Shown: piece by piece, positions 9,009-16,736 of the stretch
Layout: each line of letters starts with the position of its first letter
How positions within the stretch are numbered: position 1 is the first letter of the stretch
DNA from: Anaerolineaceae bacterium
GTDB lineage: Bacteria; Chloroflexota; Anaerolineae; Anaerolineales; UBA11657
Reading direction: 5' to 3'
NCBI GenBank assembly: GCA_003569365.1
Contig: BGOS01000004.1
Location: 1 to 33,028, forward strand
Length of the DNA stretch: 33,028 bases
The notes under the pieces: model-generated
Database searches by the model: none
What the model was told of the DNA's origin: nothing
The model's input: the letters and a program-made list of their open reading frames with translations, nothing else
Translations under genes and position numbers: made by a program

Positions 9009-10019
9009 CTAGCTGCTGCGCGAGCCGGCAGGTTGCTGTGACGTGGCTTGCTTCCATTCGCGAAGTGCTGCCGAGGTGCGGGCCAGCACCAGAGTGCGCG
9101 CGTCCGCGAGTGTGGTGTCAAGCAGGTTGGCCCCGGACGCAGCAGCGTGTCCGCCGCCGCCAAACATGGCTGCCACACTCGCGACATTGAAGCCGGTGTT
9201 TGCGCGCCAGCTTACTTTTACTTCGCGGCCCTTGTGCTCAACAAACACCACCGCGACGTCGATGTTCTCGAGCGCGGTGAGCAGAGTTACCACGTCTCCG
9301 TCACCGGTGCCACCATAGCCGTGCGTGGCTTTGGAGGCCAGCGTGACACTCGTGTGCACCAGTCCGTCGCGCTGTTCAATCTGCTGGATGCTGTCACCCC
9401 ACAAGCGCAGCGCTGCAAGCGAGCGCCGGTGCAAGGTGCGGTCGTAAATGTCCGCCAGGGGCGCGCCAGCTGCGATGAGCTGCTGGCTGATGGAGAGCGT
9501 GGCGGGTGTGGTGTTGGCGGTGCGGAAGCCAAGAGTATCGGTGACGATTCCGGCCAGCAAACAGGTGGCAACATCGGTTGTCAGCTCCAGCTTTAGGCCG
9601 GGCAGCAGTTCCGCCAGGTATTGCGCGGTTGCTGCAGAGCTGGTGTCGATGAGGTTTATGTTTCCGTAGCGCGTATTACTGAGGTGGTGATCGATATTGA
9701 GATGCACTTGCGAAATTCCTGCGCCTAGTTTGCCGAGGCGGGCGAAATCCGCAGCGTCAACCGCCACAAGAACGTCAGCGGAAGGTGGCACCGATGCAGA
9801 GATAGCTGCGCGGCCCGGCAGTGTGTCGAAGCGGGAGGCAATATCATCTGCAAGGGCGGCTGTTGCGGTTATTCCGGCGGCTTGCAGCGCCAGCGTCAAC
9901 CCAAGCATTGAGCCCAGTGCGTCGCCGTCCGGGTTGTGGTGGCTCATCACGCATACATGGCGCGCAGACGCGAGCAGATTGCGGGCTGCTGCTAAGGTCT
10001 GGTCATTGGTATCTGGCAT
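9009..10019 (-). CDS. nrnA: DHH/DHHA1 phosphoesterase, NrnA-type oligoribonuclease/pAp phosphatase
   Basis: NrnA-type enzymes degrade very short RNA oligonucleotides and dephosphorylate 3'-phosphoadenosine 5'-phosphate. The DHH domain shows SHHNPDGDALGS (about 26-37), VAVDAAD, the name-giving IDHHLSNTRYG and a GIVTDTLGFRT metal-site segment. The C-terminal DHHA1 domain ends in the substrate-binding FGGGGHAAASGA. The protein has 336 residues and starts at the ATG at 10019. The 67-nt gap after rbfA holds no recognisable signal. Placement between rbfA and truB is common in Gram-positive and Chloroflexota genomes. Confidence 0.93.
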   Translation of the reverse strand: MPDTNDQTLAAARNLLASARHVCVMSHHNPDGDALGSMLGLTLALQAAGITATAALADDIASRFDTLPGRAAISASVPPSADVLVAVDAADFARLGKLGAGISQVHLNIDHHLSNTRYGNINLIDTSSAATAQYLAELLPGLKLELTTDVATCLLAGIVTDTLGFRTANTTPATLSISQQLIAAGAPLADIYDRTLHRRSLAALRLWGDSIQQIEQRDGLVHTSVTLASKATHGYGGTGDGDVVTLLTALENIDVAVVFVEHKGREVKVSWRANTGFNVASVAAMFGGGGHAAASGANLLDTTLADARTLVLARTSAALREWKQATSQQPAGSRSS

Positions 10020-10086
10020 GCGAATTACTTGGTACTGGGCTACCGCATCAATTTGCCGGTTGCTGCGGAGCCAATTTCCGCAAGTT

Positions 10087-10449
10087 CTACGCGTGTGCGT
10101 CCGGCAGCGAAGCTATCAAATCTTCCATGTGGGCAGCATGGTCCGGTGCCGGATCCCAGCGGAAGCGCAGGGCGGGGATGCGGCGCAGGCGCACGCGGGC
10201 TGCAAGTTCGCGGCGCAGCAGCGGGCTGTTTTCGTCCAGCGCTGCCAGTATTTTGGATTGCAGGTTCGGCTTTCCAGCCGGAGCACACACCCACACCTCT
10301 GCTGTAGCCAGCGCCGCGTCAAGTGCCACGCTTGTAATCGTCACAAATTGCAGGCGCTCATCGCGCAGTTCCAAGCGCAGCAGGTCGGCCAGTACCTGGT
10401 GCAGGCCTTCTTGAATGCGTTGCTTGGAAATTTCGCGCGTGCGCGCCAT
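10087..10449 (-). CDS. rbfA: Ribosome-binding factor A
   Basis: RbfA is a KH-like cold-shock factor needed for 30S subunit maturation. The 120-residue protein begins with a typical RTREISKQRIQEGLHQVLADLL helix region and continues into VTITSVALDAALATAEVWV. It ends in LRRIPALRFRWDPAPDHAAHMEDLI, which matches the family's closing helix. The ATG lies one base after the infB stop, so the two are almost certainly co-translated. Confidence 0.95.
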   Translation of the reverse strand: MARTREISKQRIQEGLHQVLADLLRLELRDERLQFVTITSVALDAALATAEVWVCAPAGKPNLQSKILAALDENSPLLRRELAARVRLRRIPALRFRWDPAPDHAAHMEDLIASLPDAHA

Positions 10450-10450
10450 C

Positions 10451-12247
10451 TCACGGCACCTGTTCGTTAATCATGCATTCAAGGACGTCGCCGGTTTCGA
10501 ATGCGTCAAAATCTCCCAGCCCAACGCCAAACTCAAAACCCTGGCGGACTTCGCGCACGTCATCCTTTTCGTGGCGCAGGGACGAGACCGGCCCCTCATA
10601 CATCATTTGCTTGCCGCGGGAAACGCGCGCGCGTGCGTTGCGCCGGAATTCACCTTCCAGCATGTAGCTTCCAGCAATGAAGCCCATGTTTGGAATCTTG
10701 AATATTGCACGCACTTCTGCTTTGCCAATTACCACTTGCTGATACACCGGCCCGAGCTTGCCGCGCACTGCGCTTTCCACTTCTTCCAGCAGGCGGTAGA
10801 TGATTGTATGCAATTTGATGGTGATGTTGTCTTTTTGGGCGAGGCGCTGCGCAGCCTGGTCGGCCTGCACATTGAATCCAAGCACAATGCTTTGCGAGGC
10901 TGAAGCCAGCAGCACATCACTTTCGGAGATGTAGCCGGTTTCCGAGTGCACAATGCGCACGCGCACTTCGGGAGTGCTTAGTTTTTCAAGATTTGTGAGG
11001 ATGGGTTCCAGCGAACCTTGCACGTCTGCTTTTATGATCAGATTGAGCTCTGGGATTCCGCTCGCGGACATGCGCTCGAACACGTTCTCCATGTTGACGG
11101 CTTCCGGCCCGGTCTTGGCTTTGCGTGCATCTTTGTTGACCTGGGCAATGATGCGCGCCTCCTTCTCGCTTGCAGCCACATGAAAGAGGTCGCCGGCATG
11201 TGGAACTTCAGATAGGCCCAGCACTGAAACCGGTGTGGAGGGCGTGGCTGCACGCACGGGCGTGCCATTTTCATCAAACATGGCTTTGAGTTTGCCGGTC
11301 GCGGTGCCGGCCACAACTGCGTCGCCAATGCGCAGCGTGCCGTTTTGCACCAGCAATGTCGCCATCACGCCGCGGGATTTATCGACAGATGCTTCGAGCA
11401 CGGTGCCCATGCCTGAGCTGCTCGGATTTGCGCGAATGTCAGCGTGCTCTGCAACCAGCGTGAGCGCTTCCAGTAAGTCCACGAGCCCTGTCTTGCGCTG
11501 CGCTGATACCGGAATTACCATCGTAGTGCCACCCCAGTCATCCGGGGTCAGGCCGGCCTCGCTCAGCTGTTGTTTTACCAGCTCCGGGTTGGCATTGCTT
11601 CGATCAATCTTGTTAAGCGCGACGATGATTGGAACTTGCGCGTTTTTTGCATGCGCAATTGCTTCGCGGGTTTGCGGCATTACGCCATCATCGGCGGCCA
11701 CCACCAGCACCACAATGTCTGTTGTCTGGGCGCCGCGCGCGCGCATGGCAGTGAAAGCAGCGTGCCCGGGCGTATCCAGAAATGTGATCTTTTTATTGTT
11801 GTGTGTCGTTTGGTACGCGCCAATATGCTGGGTGATGCCGCCGGCTTCGCCACTCGCAACGTTGGCTTTGCGGATTGCGTCAAGCAGGGAAGTTTTGCCG
11901 TGGTCTACATGCCCGAGAATTGCAACGACCGGCGGCCGGATTATTAATTTCTCATCCGATTCTTCGCGGTTGAAATTGCGCCACTCCGGTTGCGGCCCAA
12001 GCACTTCTGCCGGTTCTGGTTCTGGTTCAGGTAAGCGGAGCTCGCAGCCGAGTTCGGAACCGATAATCTGGGCAGTTTCGTGGTCGATTGCTTGGTTAAT
12101 ATTTGCCAGTACACCGTTAGTCATCAAAAGTTTGATGATTTCAATTGGAGTTGTGCCGAGCAGGCCTGCGAGATCGCGTACGGTTAGGTCGGGAGAGACT
12201 TCAATTACTCGGGGCGCGTGTTTTTCCGCTGTTTCGTCTGCCATCAT
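10451..12247 (-). CDS. infB: Translation initiation factor IF-2
   Basis: IF-2 is a GTPase that brings initiator fMet-tRNA to the 30S subunit and promotes subunit joining. Residues about 14-70 form the IF2N domain (VIEVSPDLTVRDLAGLLG). A very short acidic linker (PEPEPEPAE) replaces the long, repetitive N-terminus found in many bacteria, giving only 598 residues. The G domain shows GHVDHGKTSL, DTPGHAAF and NKID. The remainder carries the usual beta-barrel and C-terminal domains, including IKADVQGSLEP and AEVRAIF. GGGAG lies just upstream of ATGATG, so either 12247 or 12244 could be the start. Confidence 0.97.
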   Translation of the reverse strand: MMADETAEKHAPRVIEVSPDLTVRDLAGLLGTTPIEIIKLLMTNGVLANINQAIDHETAQIIGSELGCELRLPEPEPEPAEVLGPQPEWRNFNREESDEKLIIRPPVVAILGHVDHGKTSLLDAIRKANVASGEAGGITQHIGAYQTTHNNKKITFLDTPGHAAFTAMRARGAQTTDIVVLVVAADDGVMPQTREAIAHAKNAQVPIIVALNKIDRSNANPELVKQQLSEAGLTPDDWGGTTMVIPVSAQRKTGLVDLLEALTLVAEHADIRANPSSSGMGTVLEASVDKSRGVMATLLVQNGTLRIGDAVVAGTATGKLKAMFDENGTPVRAATPSTPVSVLGLSEVPHAGDLFHVAASEKEARIIAQVNKDARKAKTGPEAVNMENVFERMSASGIPELNLIIKADVQGSLEPILTNLEKLSTPEVRVRIVHSETGYISESDVLLASASQSIVLGFNVQADQAAQRLAQKDNITIKLHTIIYRLLEEVESAVRGKLGPVYQQVVIGKAEVRAIFKIPNMGFIAGSYMLEGEFRRNARARVSRGKQMMYEGPVSSLRHEKDDVREVRQGFEFGVGLGDFDAFETGDVLECMINEQVP

Positions 12248-12263
12248 TCATTCTCCCGCTTGT

Positions 12264-12566
12264 TTAGCTTATTGCTGGTGCACTGGGCGCCAGCTTTTTC
12301 ATATGTGTTTCCATCCGCTGAATGTCTTCGGCGGAAATTTCGCAGCGCAGCGCCCGGCCTAGTAAATTGCGCTGCAGTGCAGTTTGCCAACAGTCAAGTT
12401 CTGCGCACAGGTAAGCACCGCGCCCCGCTTCCTTTCCGCCCGGATCTAACTCCACGCCGGATGCTGTGCGCACAAACCGGTGGAGTGCGCGCTTGCCTTC
12501 AGTTTTACGGCAAGCGATGCAGGTGCGCACCGGCACGCGCCGTGGTCTAGGCGGTTGCGTGCCCAC
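12264..12566 (-). CDS. rnpM: YlxR/RnpM family RNA-binding protein
   Basis: A 100-residue DUF448 protein. The family is represented by YlxR, recently described as an RNase P modulator (RnpM). The signature is RTCIACRKTEGKRALHRFVR near the N-terminus, followed by GRGAYLC. The start is a GTG at 12566, preceded by CGAGGGGAG. It sits between nusA and infB, the invariant location of this family. It starts 35 nt after the nusA stop. Confidence 0.92.
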   Translation of the reverse strand: MGTQPPRPRRVPVRTCIACRKTEGKRALHRFVRTASGVELDPGGKEAGRGAYLCAELDCWQTALQRNLLGRALRCEISAEDIQRMETHMKKLAPSAPAIS

Positions 12567-12601
12567 GGCTCCCCTCGCAGTTGCGCACAGTAAATACGCC
12601 T

Positions 12602-14455
12602 TTAGTCGAGGCGCGCATCCTCTTCGTTCAGGCCGGCTGCGCGCCCGGTAACAAACGTGTCGGCATCCTCGTCGTAAATTATTGTGCGACCGCGGCGGGC
12701 GCCCTTGTCTTTTTTCTTTTTCTTTGCTCCAGCTTTTGCCAGCATTCCTTTGCCTTCGCCGTCCTCATCGGGGTCTTCATCTTTGTCGACAACCCGTTCG
12801 GGTACCTCTGCGGCCGGCTGTGCGGGCGTTGTTGGAAGTTCCGCAGCCGGTACATCAGTGGCTGCAGTTGCAACCACTGGTTCCGGGGCAACAGTGCTTT
12901 CGAACTCTGCGACCGGAAGTTGTAACTCGGGCTCAGGTTCTGGATCAACTACGGGGATTGCCTGAGCAGTGGCTAGCAGCAGGTCGTGCAGATCCGAAAT
13001 AACTTTCGGGCCAACGCCGTCGAGCTTCAGGATTGCATCTTCGTCGAGCGCGAGTGTTTCAAGCACCGTGCCTGCGCTCGCAAATCCAGCCGCCAACAAT
13101 GTGGCCCGCAGCACCTCGTCAAGTTCCGGGATCTCTTCAAGCGTTAGGGCGTACGCAGCAGCAGGGAATGTTGCGCGCACGGCCGCAATCCGGGCTTCCC
13201 TTTCCGCACGGTCTGCTTTTTGCATGCTGAGTCGCAGCCGTTCCGTTGCATCCACAACCTTGTTAAGGAAGGCGTACTCTTCGGGCATGATCGGCCGCCG
13301 TTCTTCCATTTTTGCGATGGTTGCAGTGGCATGTTTCAATTCGCTCTCAAGAATTTGCTGCAGGTGGGCGTACGCGGGATCTTCGGCAATGCGCTTGATG
13401 GATTCGCGCGTGCATTCGGACAAACTCTTGATGTCAATTTTCCAGTGTGTGAGCTTGGCTGCCAGCCGGGCGTTCTGGCCATCGCGGCCGATGGCGAGTG
13501 AAAGCTGGTCATCCGGCACCACGACCGTTGCGTTGCGCATGTCCAGTCCGCCATCTTCAAGGTACACCGCGCCAACACGGGCCGGGCTGAGTGCCTTGCT
13601 AATGAAGACTGATGGGTCTGCGCTCCACTCAATCACGTCGATTTTTTCGTCGTGCAGTTCTTTGACGATTGATTGAATGCGCATGCCCCGCATTCCGACG
13701 CAGGCGCCGACCGGGTCAATGCCGGGGACTCCGGCGGCAACTGCAATTTTGCTGCGATGGCCGGGTTCGCGCGAGATGTCTTTGATCTCGACCGTGCCGT
13801 TGTAAATTTCGGGTACTTCCAGTTCGAGCAGGCGCCGCAGCATGTCTTTGTGCGCGCGCGATACCGTTATTTGCGGCCCACGGCCTTCTTTGCGGACGCC
13901 AATGCACAGCACGCGCAGCTTGTCGCCCTGGCGGTAGCGCTCGCCCAGCATCTGCTCCTTGCGGGGCATGGCGGCTTCGGCGCGGCCAAGCTGCAAAATC
14001 ACCGTGCCGCCGCTAACGGATTGCACGGTGCCATGAATAATTTCACCTTCGCGTTTGGCGTATTCCTCGTATTGGGAATCGCGTTCAGCTTCTTTAAGTT
14101 TTTGCAGCACCAGCTGCTTTGCGGCTTGCGCGGCGATGCGCCCAAAGTTTGGCGGAGTCGAATCTATCTTTACAAGATCACCAAGCTGTGCCAGCGGGTC
14201 AAATTGGCGCGCAAGTTCCAGCGTGGCTTCAGTGCGGTTGTCCTGCACTTCATCAACCACTTCTTTCTCGGCATAAATTAATACTTTGCCGCTGTTGACG
14301 TCGATTGTGGCGTTTACTTCTTGAGCGGTCGATGCATTTAACGCCTTGCGGTAGGCCTGCACAAGTGCGGCCTCAAGCGCCTCCAGAATCACGCTGCGCT
14401 CAAGTTTGCTCCGTTCGCCGATCTCTGTAAACGCCAGCGCAAACTCGGATTTCAT
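12602..14455 (-). CDS. nusA: Transcription termination/antitermination factor NusA
   Basis: NusA binds RNA polymerase and RNA, modulating pausing, termination and antitermination. The N-terminal polymerase-binding domain, an S1 domain (about 135-200, GEIIHGTVQSVSGGTVIL) and two KH domains (ACVGMRGMRIQSIVKEL and LSLAIGRDGQNARLAAKLT) are clear. A helix-hairpin-helix segment (LKLDGVGPKVISDL) follows. The long C-terminal tail switches from acidic/Pro-rich to Lys-rich (AKAGAKKKKKDKGARRGR). At 617 residues it is longer than a minimal NusA. GAGG lies eight bases before the ATG. rimP, the usual upstream partner, is absent. Confidence 0.96.
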   Translation of the reverse strand: MKSEFALAFTEIGERSKLERSVILEALEAALVQAYRKALNASTAQEVNATIDVNSGKVLIYAEKEVVDEVQDNRTEATLELARQFDPLAQLGDLVKIDSTPPNFGRIAAQAAKQLVLQKLKEAERDSQYEEYAKREGEIIHGTVQSVSGGTVILQLGRAEAAMPRKEQMLGERYRQGDKLRVLCIGVRKEGRGPQITVSRAHKDMLRRLLELEVPEIYNGTVEIKDISREPGHRSKIAVAAGVPGIDPVGACVGMRGMRIQSIVKELHDEKIDVIEWSADPSVFISKALSPARVGAVYLEDGGLDMRNATVVVPDDQLSLAIGRDGQNARLAAKLTHWKIDIKSLSECTRESIKRIAEDPAYAHLQQILESELKHATATIAKMEERRPIMPEEYAFLNKVVDATERLRLSMQKADRAEREARIAAVRATFPAAAYALTLEEIPELDEVLRATLLAAGFASAGTVLETLALDEDAILKLDGVGPKVISDLHDLLLATAQAIPVVDPEPEPELQLPVAEFESTVAPEPVVATAATDVPAAELPTTPAQPAAEVPERVVDKDEDPDEDGEGKGMLAKAGAKKKKKDKGARRGRTIIYDEDADTFVTGRAAGLNEEDARLD

Positions 14456-14504
14456 ATGTGTGCCTCTTTTAGATCAGTTGGATTGCGTTTGTGCAGTCCG
14501 CTAT

Positions 14505-14530
14505 AAAACAGAAAAGTGGGCGGCGCCCAC
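14505..14530 (-). terminator. Intrinsic terminator-like hairpin in the nusA leader
   Basis: On the minus strand GTGGGC pairs with GCCCAC around a GCC loop (14530-14516), followed by TTTTCTGTTTT. It lies 50 nt before the nusA ATG and downstream of the putative nusA promoter. It may terminate transcripts from the thioredoxin operon or act as an attenuator of nusA. Confidence 0.6.
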
Positions 14531-14564
14531 TTCCCAAGTCCACCCGCTCCACCCGAACACGCAA

Positions 14565-14593
14565 AGTATAGCACCGGGCCTAAAGCCCGGCAA
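14565..14593 (-). promoter_or_regulatory. Putative sigma70 promoter of the nusA operon
   Basis: TTGCCG (14593-14588), a 17-nt spacer and TATACT (14570-14565) lie on the minus strand, directly after the thioredoxin stop codon. The spacer contains an inverted repeat, CCGGGC/GCCCGG (14590-14574), which has no U-run and so is unlikely to be a terminator. It could be a protein site or a chance palindrome. Confidence 0.55.
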
Positions 14594-14594
14594 G

Positions 14595-15077
14595 TCAGGG
14601 GGCGGTGAGTGCCGCGCGGAATTCCGCCGCGTTTGGTACGCCGTATTTTCGCCACTGTTCCTTTCCGGTGGCGTCAAAATATACAAACTGCGGTGTGCCG
14701 CGCAAGCCGTATTGTTGCGCTATGGCATAGCCGTCAGGCTCGATTACATTGACCGAGACGAATGTTACGCGGTCAAGCAAGGTTGTGCGCAGCCCGTCAA
14801 CGACAGGCTTGGCCATCAGGCACCCGAGTCAGAAGGGTGATTGGAACTCTACCAGCGTTGGCTTGCCGGAGCTAAGCGCGGCCTCCAGTGCGAGTGCGGG
14901 TGGAACTGCGCTTGGCGGCGGGCGCATGATCCACCAGCCGGCAACGAGCGTGCCGCCCAGCGCGGCGGTGGCGAGCCACTGTGCAGGAGCGATTGCTCTG
15001 AAGCCGCGTGAACCCAGCAGCACGAGCATTATCATCGCGCCGATCATGGGGTACGAATAGAAATTGATTGAGCTCAT
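14595..15077 (-). CDS. Membrane-anchored thioredoxin-like protein with in-frame TGA at the CxxC motif (candidate selenoprotein)
   Basis: Read through one TGA, this is a 160-residue thiol-disulfide oxidoreductase. Two hydrophobic N-terminal segments (about residues 9-25 and 31-52) should anchor it. The thioredoxin fold then starts at TLVEFQSPF. The next codon is TGA (14831-14829), followed by LGC, so the active site reads U-L-G-C instead of C-L-G-C. The frame continues in register with AKPVVDGL, VTFVSVNV, QQYGLRGTPQF including the cis-Pro, and YFDATGKEQW, up to a TGA at 14597-14595. No base needs adding or removing. The ATG at 15077 overlaps the upstream peptidase stop (ATGA). Selenocysteine is an inference. 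The alternatives are a TGC-to-TGA mutation, a base-call error, or two separate short ORFs. Confidence 0.8.
14791..14809 (-). promoter_or_regulatory. Candidate bacterial SECIS stem-loop
   Basis: On the minus strand AGCCTGTC pairs with GACGGGCT in eight consecutive pairs (one U-G) around a GTT loop. The stem begins 19 nt, and the loop 27 nt, after the in-frame TGA. Bacterial SECIS elements are short hairpins inside the coding region just downstream of UGA, with a G at the start of the apical loop, and this fits. The primary sequence need not be conserved, so the call is tentative. Confidence 0.45.
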
Positions 15078-16447
15078 TGGGCGGCATTGCTGAAGAAGTG
15101 CACAAACGTTTCGATGCCACGCCAGAATGTGGGAATATGCTGTTTTTCATTCGGGCCGTGAATGCCGTCATCGTGCAGCGCAAATCCCAGCATCACTGTA
15201 TCTATGTTTAAGTGGGTGCGCATCAAACCCACAATGGGCACGGATCCGCCTTCGCGCACCAAGACCGGCGCCTTGCCGAAGACGGTGTGCATTGCGCGGA
15301 CGGCAGCCTGCATGCCAGGCGAGTTGCGGTCGACCACGGCTGGATGCGCGCCGGACAGCAGGTTGAGTGTCCAGCGCACGGAGGGTGGCGCATGCTGCGC
15401 GAGGTATGCGCGCATCTGGGTTGCCACCTTGGCGGGATCCTGGTTGGGTACGAGGCGCGTGGAAATTTTGGCCATGCTTTTTGCCGGGAGTACAGTTTTG
15501 CTGCCTTCACCGGTGAAGCCGGAGAGCATGCCGTTCACATCGAGGGTTGGGCGCGCGCCAATTCGCTCTGCGCTGCTAAATCCGCGTTCGCCGTAAAGTT
15601 GCGGCGGGTTGGCGGCAGCTGCCAGCACGTCGGCATCCGTGTACGGGGTTGCGGCGAGCACCGCGCGCTCAGCCGGGTCCAGTGTCACCACGTCGTCATA
15701 AAAGCCGGGAAGTAAAATATGGCCATCGGAGTCGTGCATGCCGGCGATCAAGCGGGCAAGCACATTGGCGGGATTGTGCACTACGCCGCCAAACATGCCG
15801 GAATGCAAATCTGTTTGCGGGCCCTGAACCCATAGTTCAAAGTACGCGAGGCCGCGCAGGCCATAGACGATGGACGGAATATCGGGTTTGAGGATGCCGC
15901 TGTCTGCGCTGACCATATAGTCGCACTGCAGCCGGCTGGCGTGCGCGGGAATGAACTTGGACAGGCTGGGCGACCCGATTTCCTCTTCGCCCTCAATCAG
16001 GAACTTTACATTGACCGCAAGGCTGCCGGCTGCCAGGAGTGCGCCCACGGAGCGGATGAGCGTGAGAACCTGCGCTTTCATGTCGGATGCACCACGCGCA
16101 TAAAGGTTGTCCCCGCGCTGGGTGGGCGTGAAGGGATCCGTGTTCCACTCTGCCAGCGGGTCAGCCGGTTGCACGTCGTAGTGGCCGTAAAGCAAAATGG
16201 TTGGCTTGCCCGGGGCGTGCAGCCAGTCCGCATACACTACCGGATGGCGGTCGGTCTCGAAGAGCTGTGCGTGCTCCATGCCAATGCTGTTCAGTTTGGC
16301 GACGACCCATTGCGCAGCGCGCCGCGTATCCGGGTTGCGTTCGCTGAGCGTTGAGATACTGGGTATCGCGCTGAATTCGATCAGGTCCGCGAGGGCTGCG
16401 GATTGCTGGCTTGTGACAGATGCAAGGGCGGCGTCTAGGTGCTTCAT
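15074..16447 (-). CDS. M20-family metallo-dipeptidase
   Basis: A 457-residue cytoplasmic zinc peptidase of the M20 family, closest in layout to CNDP-type/PepV-like dipeptidases. Metal ligands and catalytic residues are visible in order: LLYGHYDVQPADP (His ligand plus catalytic Asp), ARGASDMKAQ (bridging Asp), IEGEEEIGSPS (catalytic Glu then ligand), VSADSG and HGPNEKQHI near the C-terminus. The dimerisation lid domain lies between about 210 and 350, with the conserved DLHSGMFGG. The start is the ATG at 16447. Its stop overlaps the thioredoxin start. The exact substrate cannot be told from sequence. Confidence 0.93.
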   Translation of the reverse strand: MKHLDAALASVTSQQSAALADLIEFSAIPSISTLSERNPDTRRAAQWVVAKLNSIGMEHAQLFETDRHPVVYADWLHAPGKPTILLYGHYDVQPADPLAEWNTDPFTPTQRGDNLYARGASDMKAQVLTLIRSVGALLAAGSLAVNVKFLIEGEEEIGSPSLSKFIPAHASRLQCDYMVSADSGILKPDIPSIVYGLRGLAYFELWVQGPQTDLHSGMFGGVVHNPANVLARLIAGMHDSDGHILLPGFYDDVVTLDPAERAVLAATPYTDADVLAAAANPPQLYGERGFSSAERIGARPTLDVNGMLSGFTGEGSKTVLPAKSMAKISTRLVPNQDPAKVATQMRAYLAQHAPPSVRWTLNLLSGAHPAVVDRNSPGMQAAVRAMHTVFGKAPVLVREGGSVPIVGLMRTHLNIDTVMLGFALHDDGIHGPNEKQHIPTFWRGIETFVHFFSNAAQ

Positions 16448-16736
16448 CTTGTTTGGTTTGCTAGGGGTTTAGTTGGCGTGAAGAATAGAAAGTTCTGTAT
16501 TGCGGTATTGTTTTTCGGCGGGTTCGGTTCAAACACGAACCTGACTCTTAGTATTTTAGCATCTCTGAAGGGACATAAAGTGTGGCAAGTGCCGCGCTAG
16601 AAAAATCAAATCGGAGTAACGTGTTCATTATTTCTGCTGGGTTTCTGTGGCGGCGGCAGTCTTCAGCAGTATTGTGAGTCCGGACTGATGTGCAGTACGT
16701 TGGGAATTGTTGATAGCAGGCTTTAGAATTGCAGTT
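16448..16736. other. Divergent intergenic region between the M20 peptidase and mutS
   Basis: These 289 bases hold no convincing gene. An inverted repeat GGTTCG (16521-16526)/CGAACC (16536-16541) includes GTTC-N6-GAAC and may be an operator. A TATTCT (16487-16482, minus) could be the -10 box of the peptidase gene, without a good -35. The mutS promoter lies at the right end. An 18-codon ORF at 16621 with GGAG upstream has nothing further to support it. Confidence 0.4.
16700..16729 (+). promoter_or_regulatory. Putative promoter of mutS, leaderless arrangement
   Basis: TTGGGA (16700-16705), an 18-nt spacer and TAGAAT (16724-16729) lie on the plus strand. The GTG at 16737 begins seven bases after the -10 box, where transcription should start, so the mRNA would have no leader. 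No Shine-Dalgarno sequence precedes the GTG. Confidence 0.55.

Noticed and set aside
8969-9187. Upstream extension of truB
   Set aside because: It overlaps the end of nrnA in another frame. Standard TruB homology begins at the ATG at 8968.
11235-12362. 375-codon plus-strand ORF
   Set aside because: It is antisense to infB and ylxR, Ser/Ala/Arg-rich and without family resemblance. infB is unmistakable.
12969-13676. 235-codon plus-strand ORF
   Set aside because: It is antisense to nusA, with Ser-rich low-complexity translation.
14595-15077. UGA read as tryptophan (genetic code 4) to explain the in-frame TGA
   Set aside because: TGA is used as a normal stop in this window (for example truB, infB and the isochorismatase-family gene) and Trp is encoded by TGG throughout.
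16519-16545. tRNA-like GGTTCG...CGAACC segment
   Set aside because: It has the look of a T arm but lacks an acceptor stem, D arm and anticodon arm around it.
16621-16677. 18-codon ORF with GGAG before a GTG start in the mutS upstream gap
   Set aside because: It is short and without homology or coding signal, and a single ribosome-site match is expected by chance.
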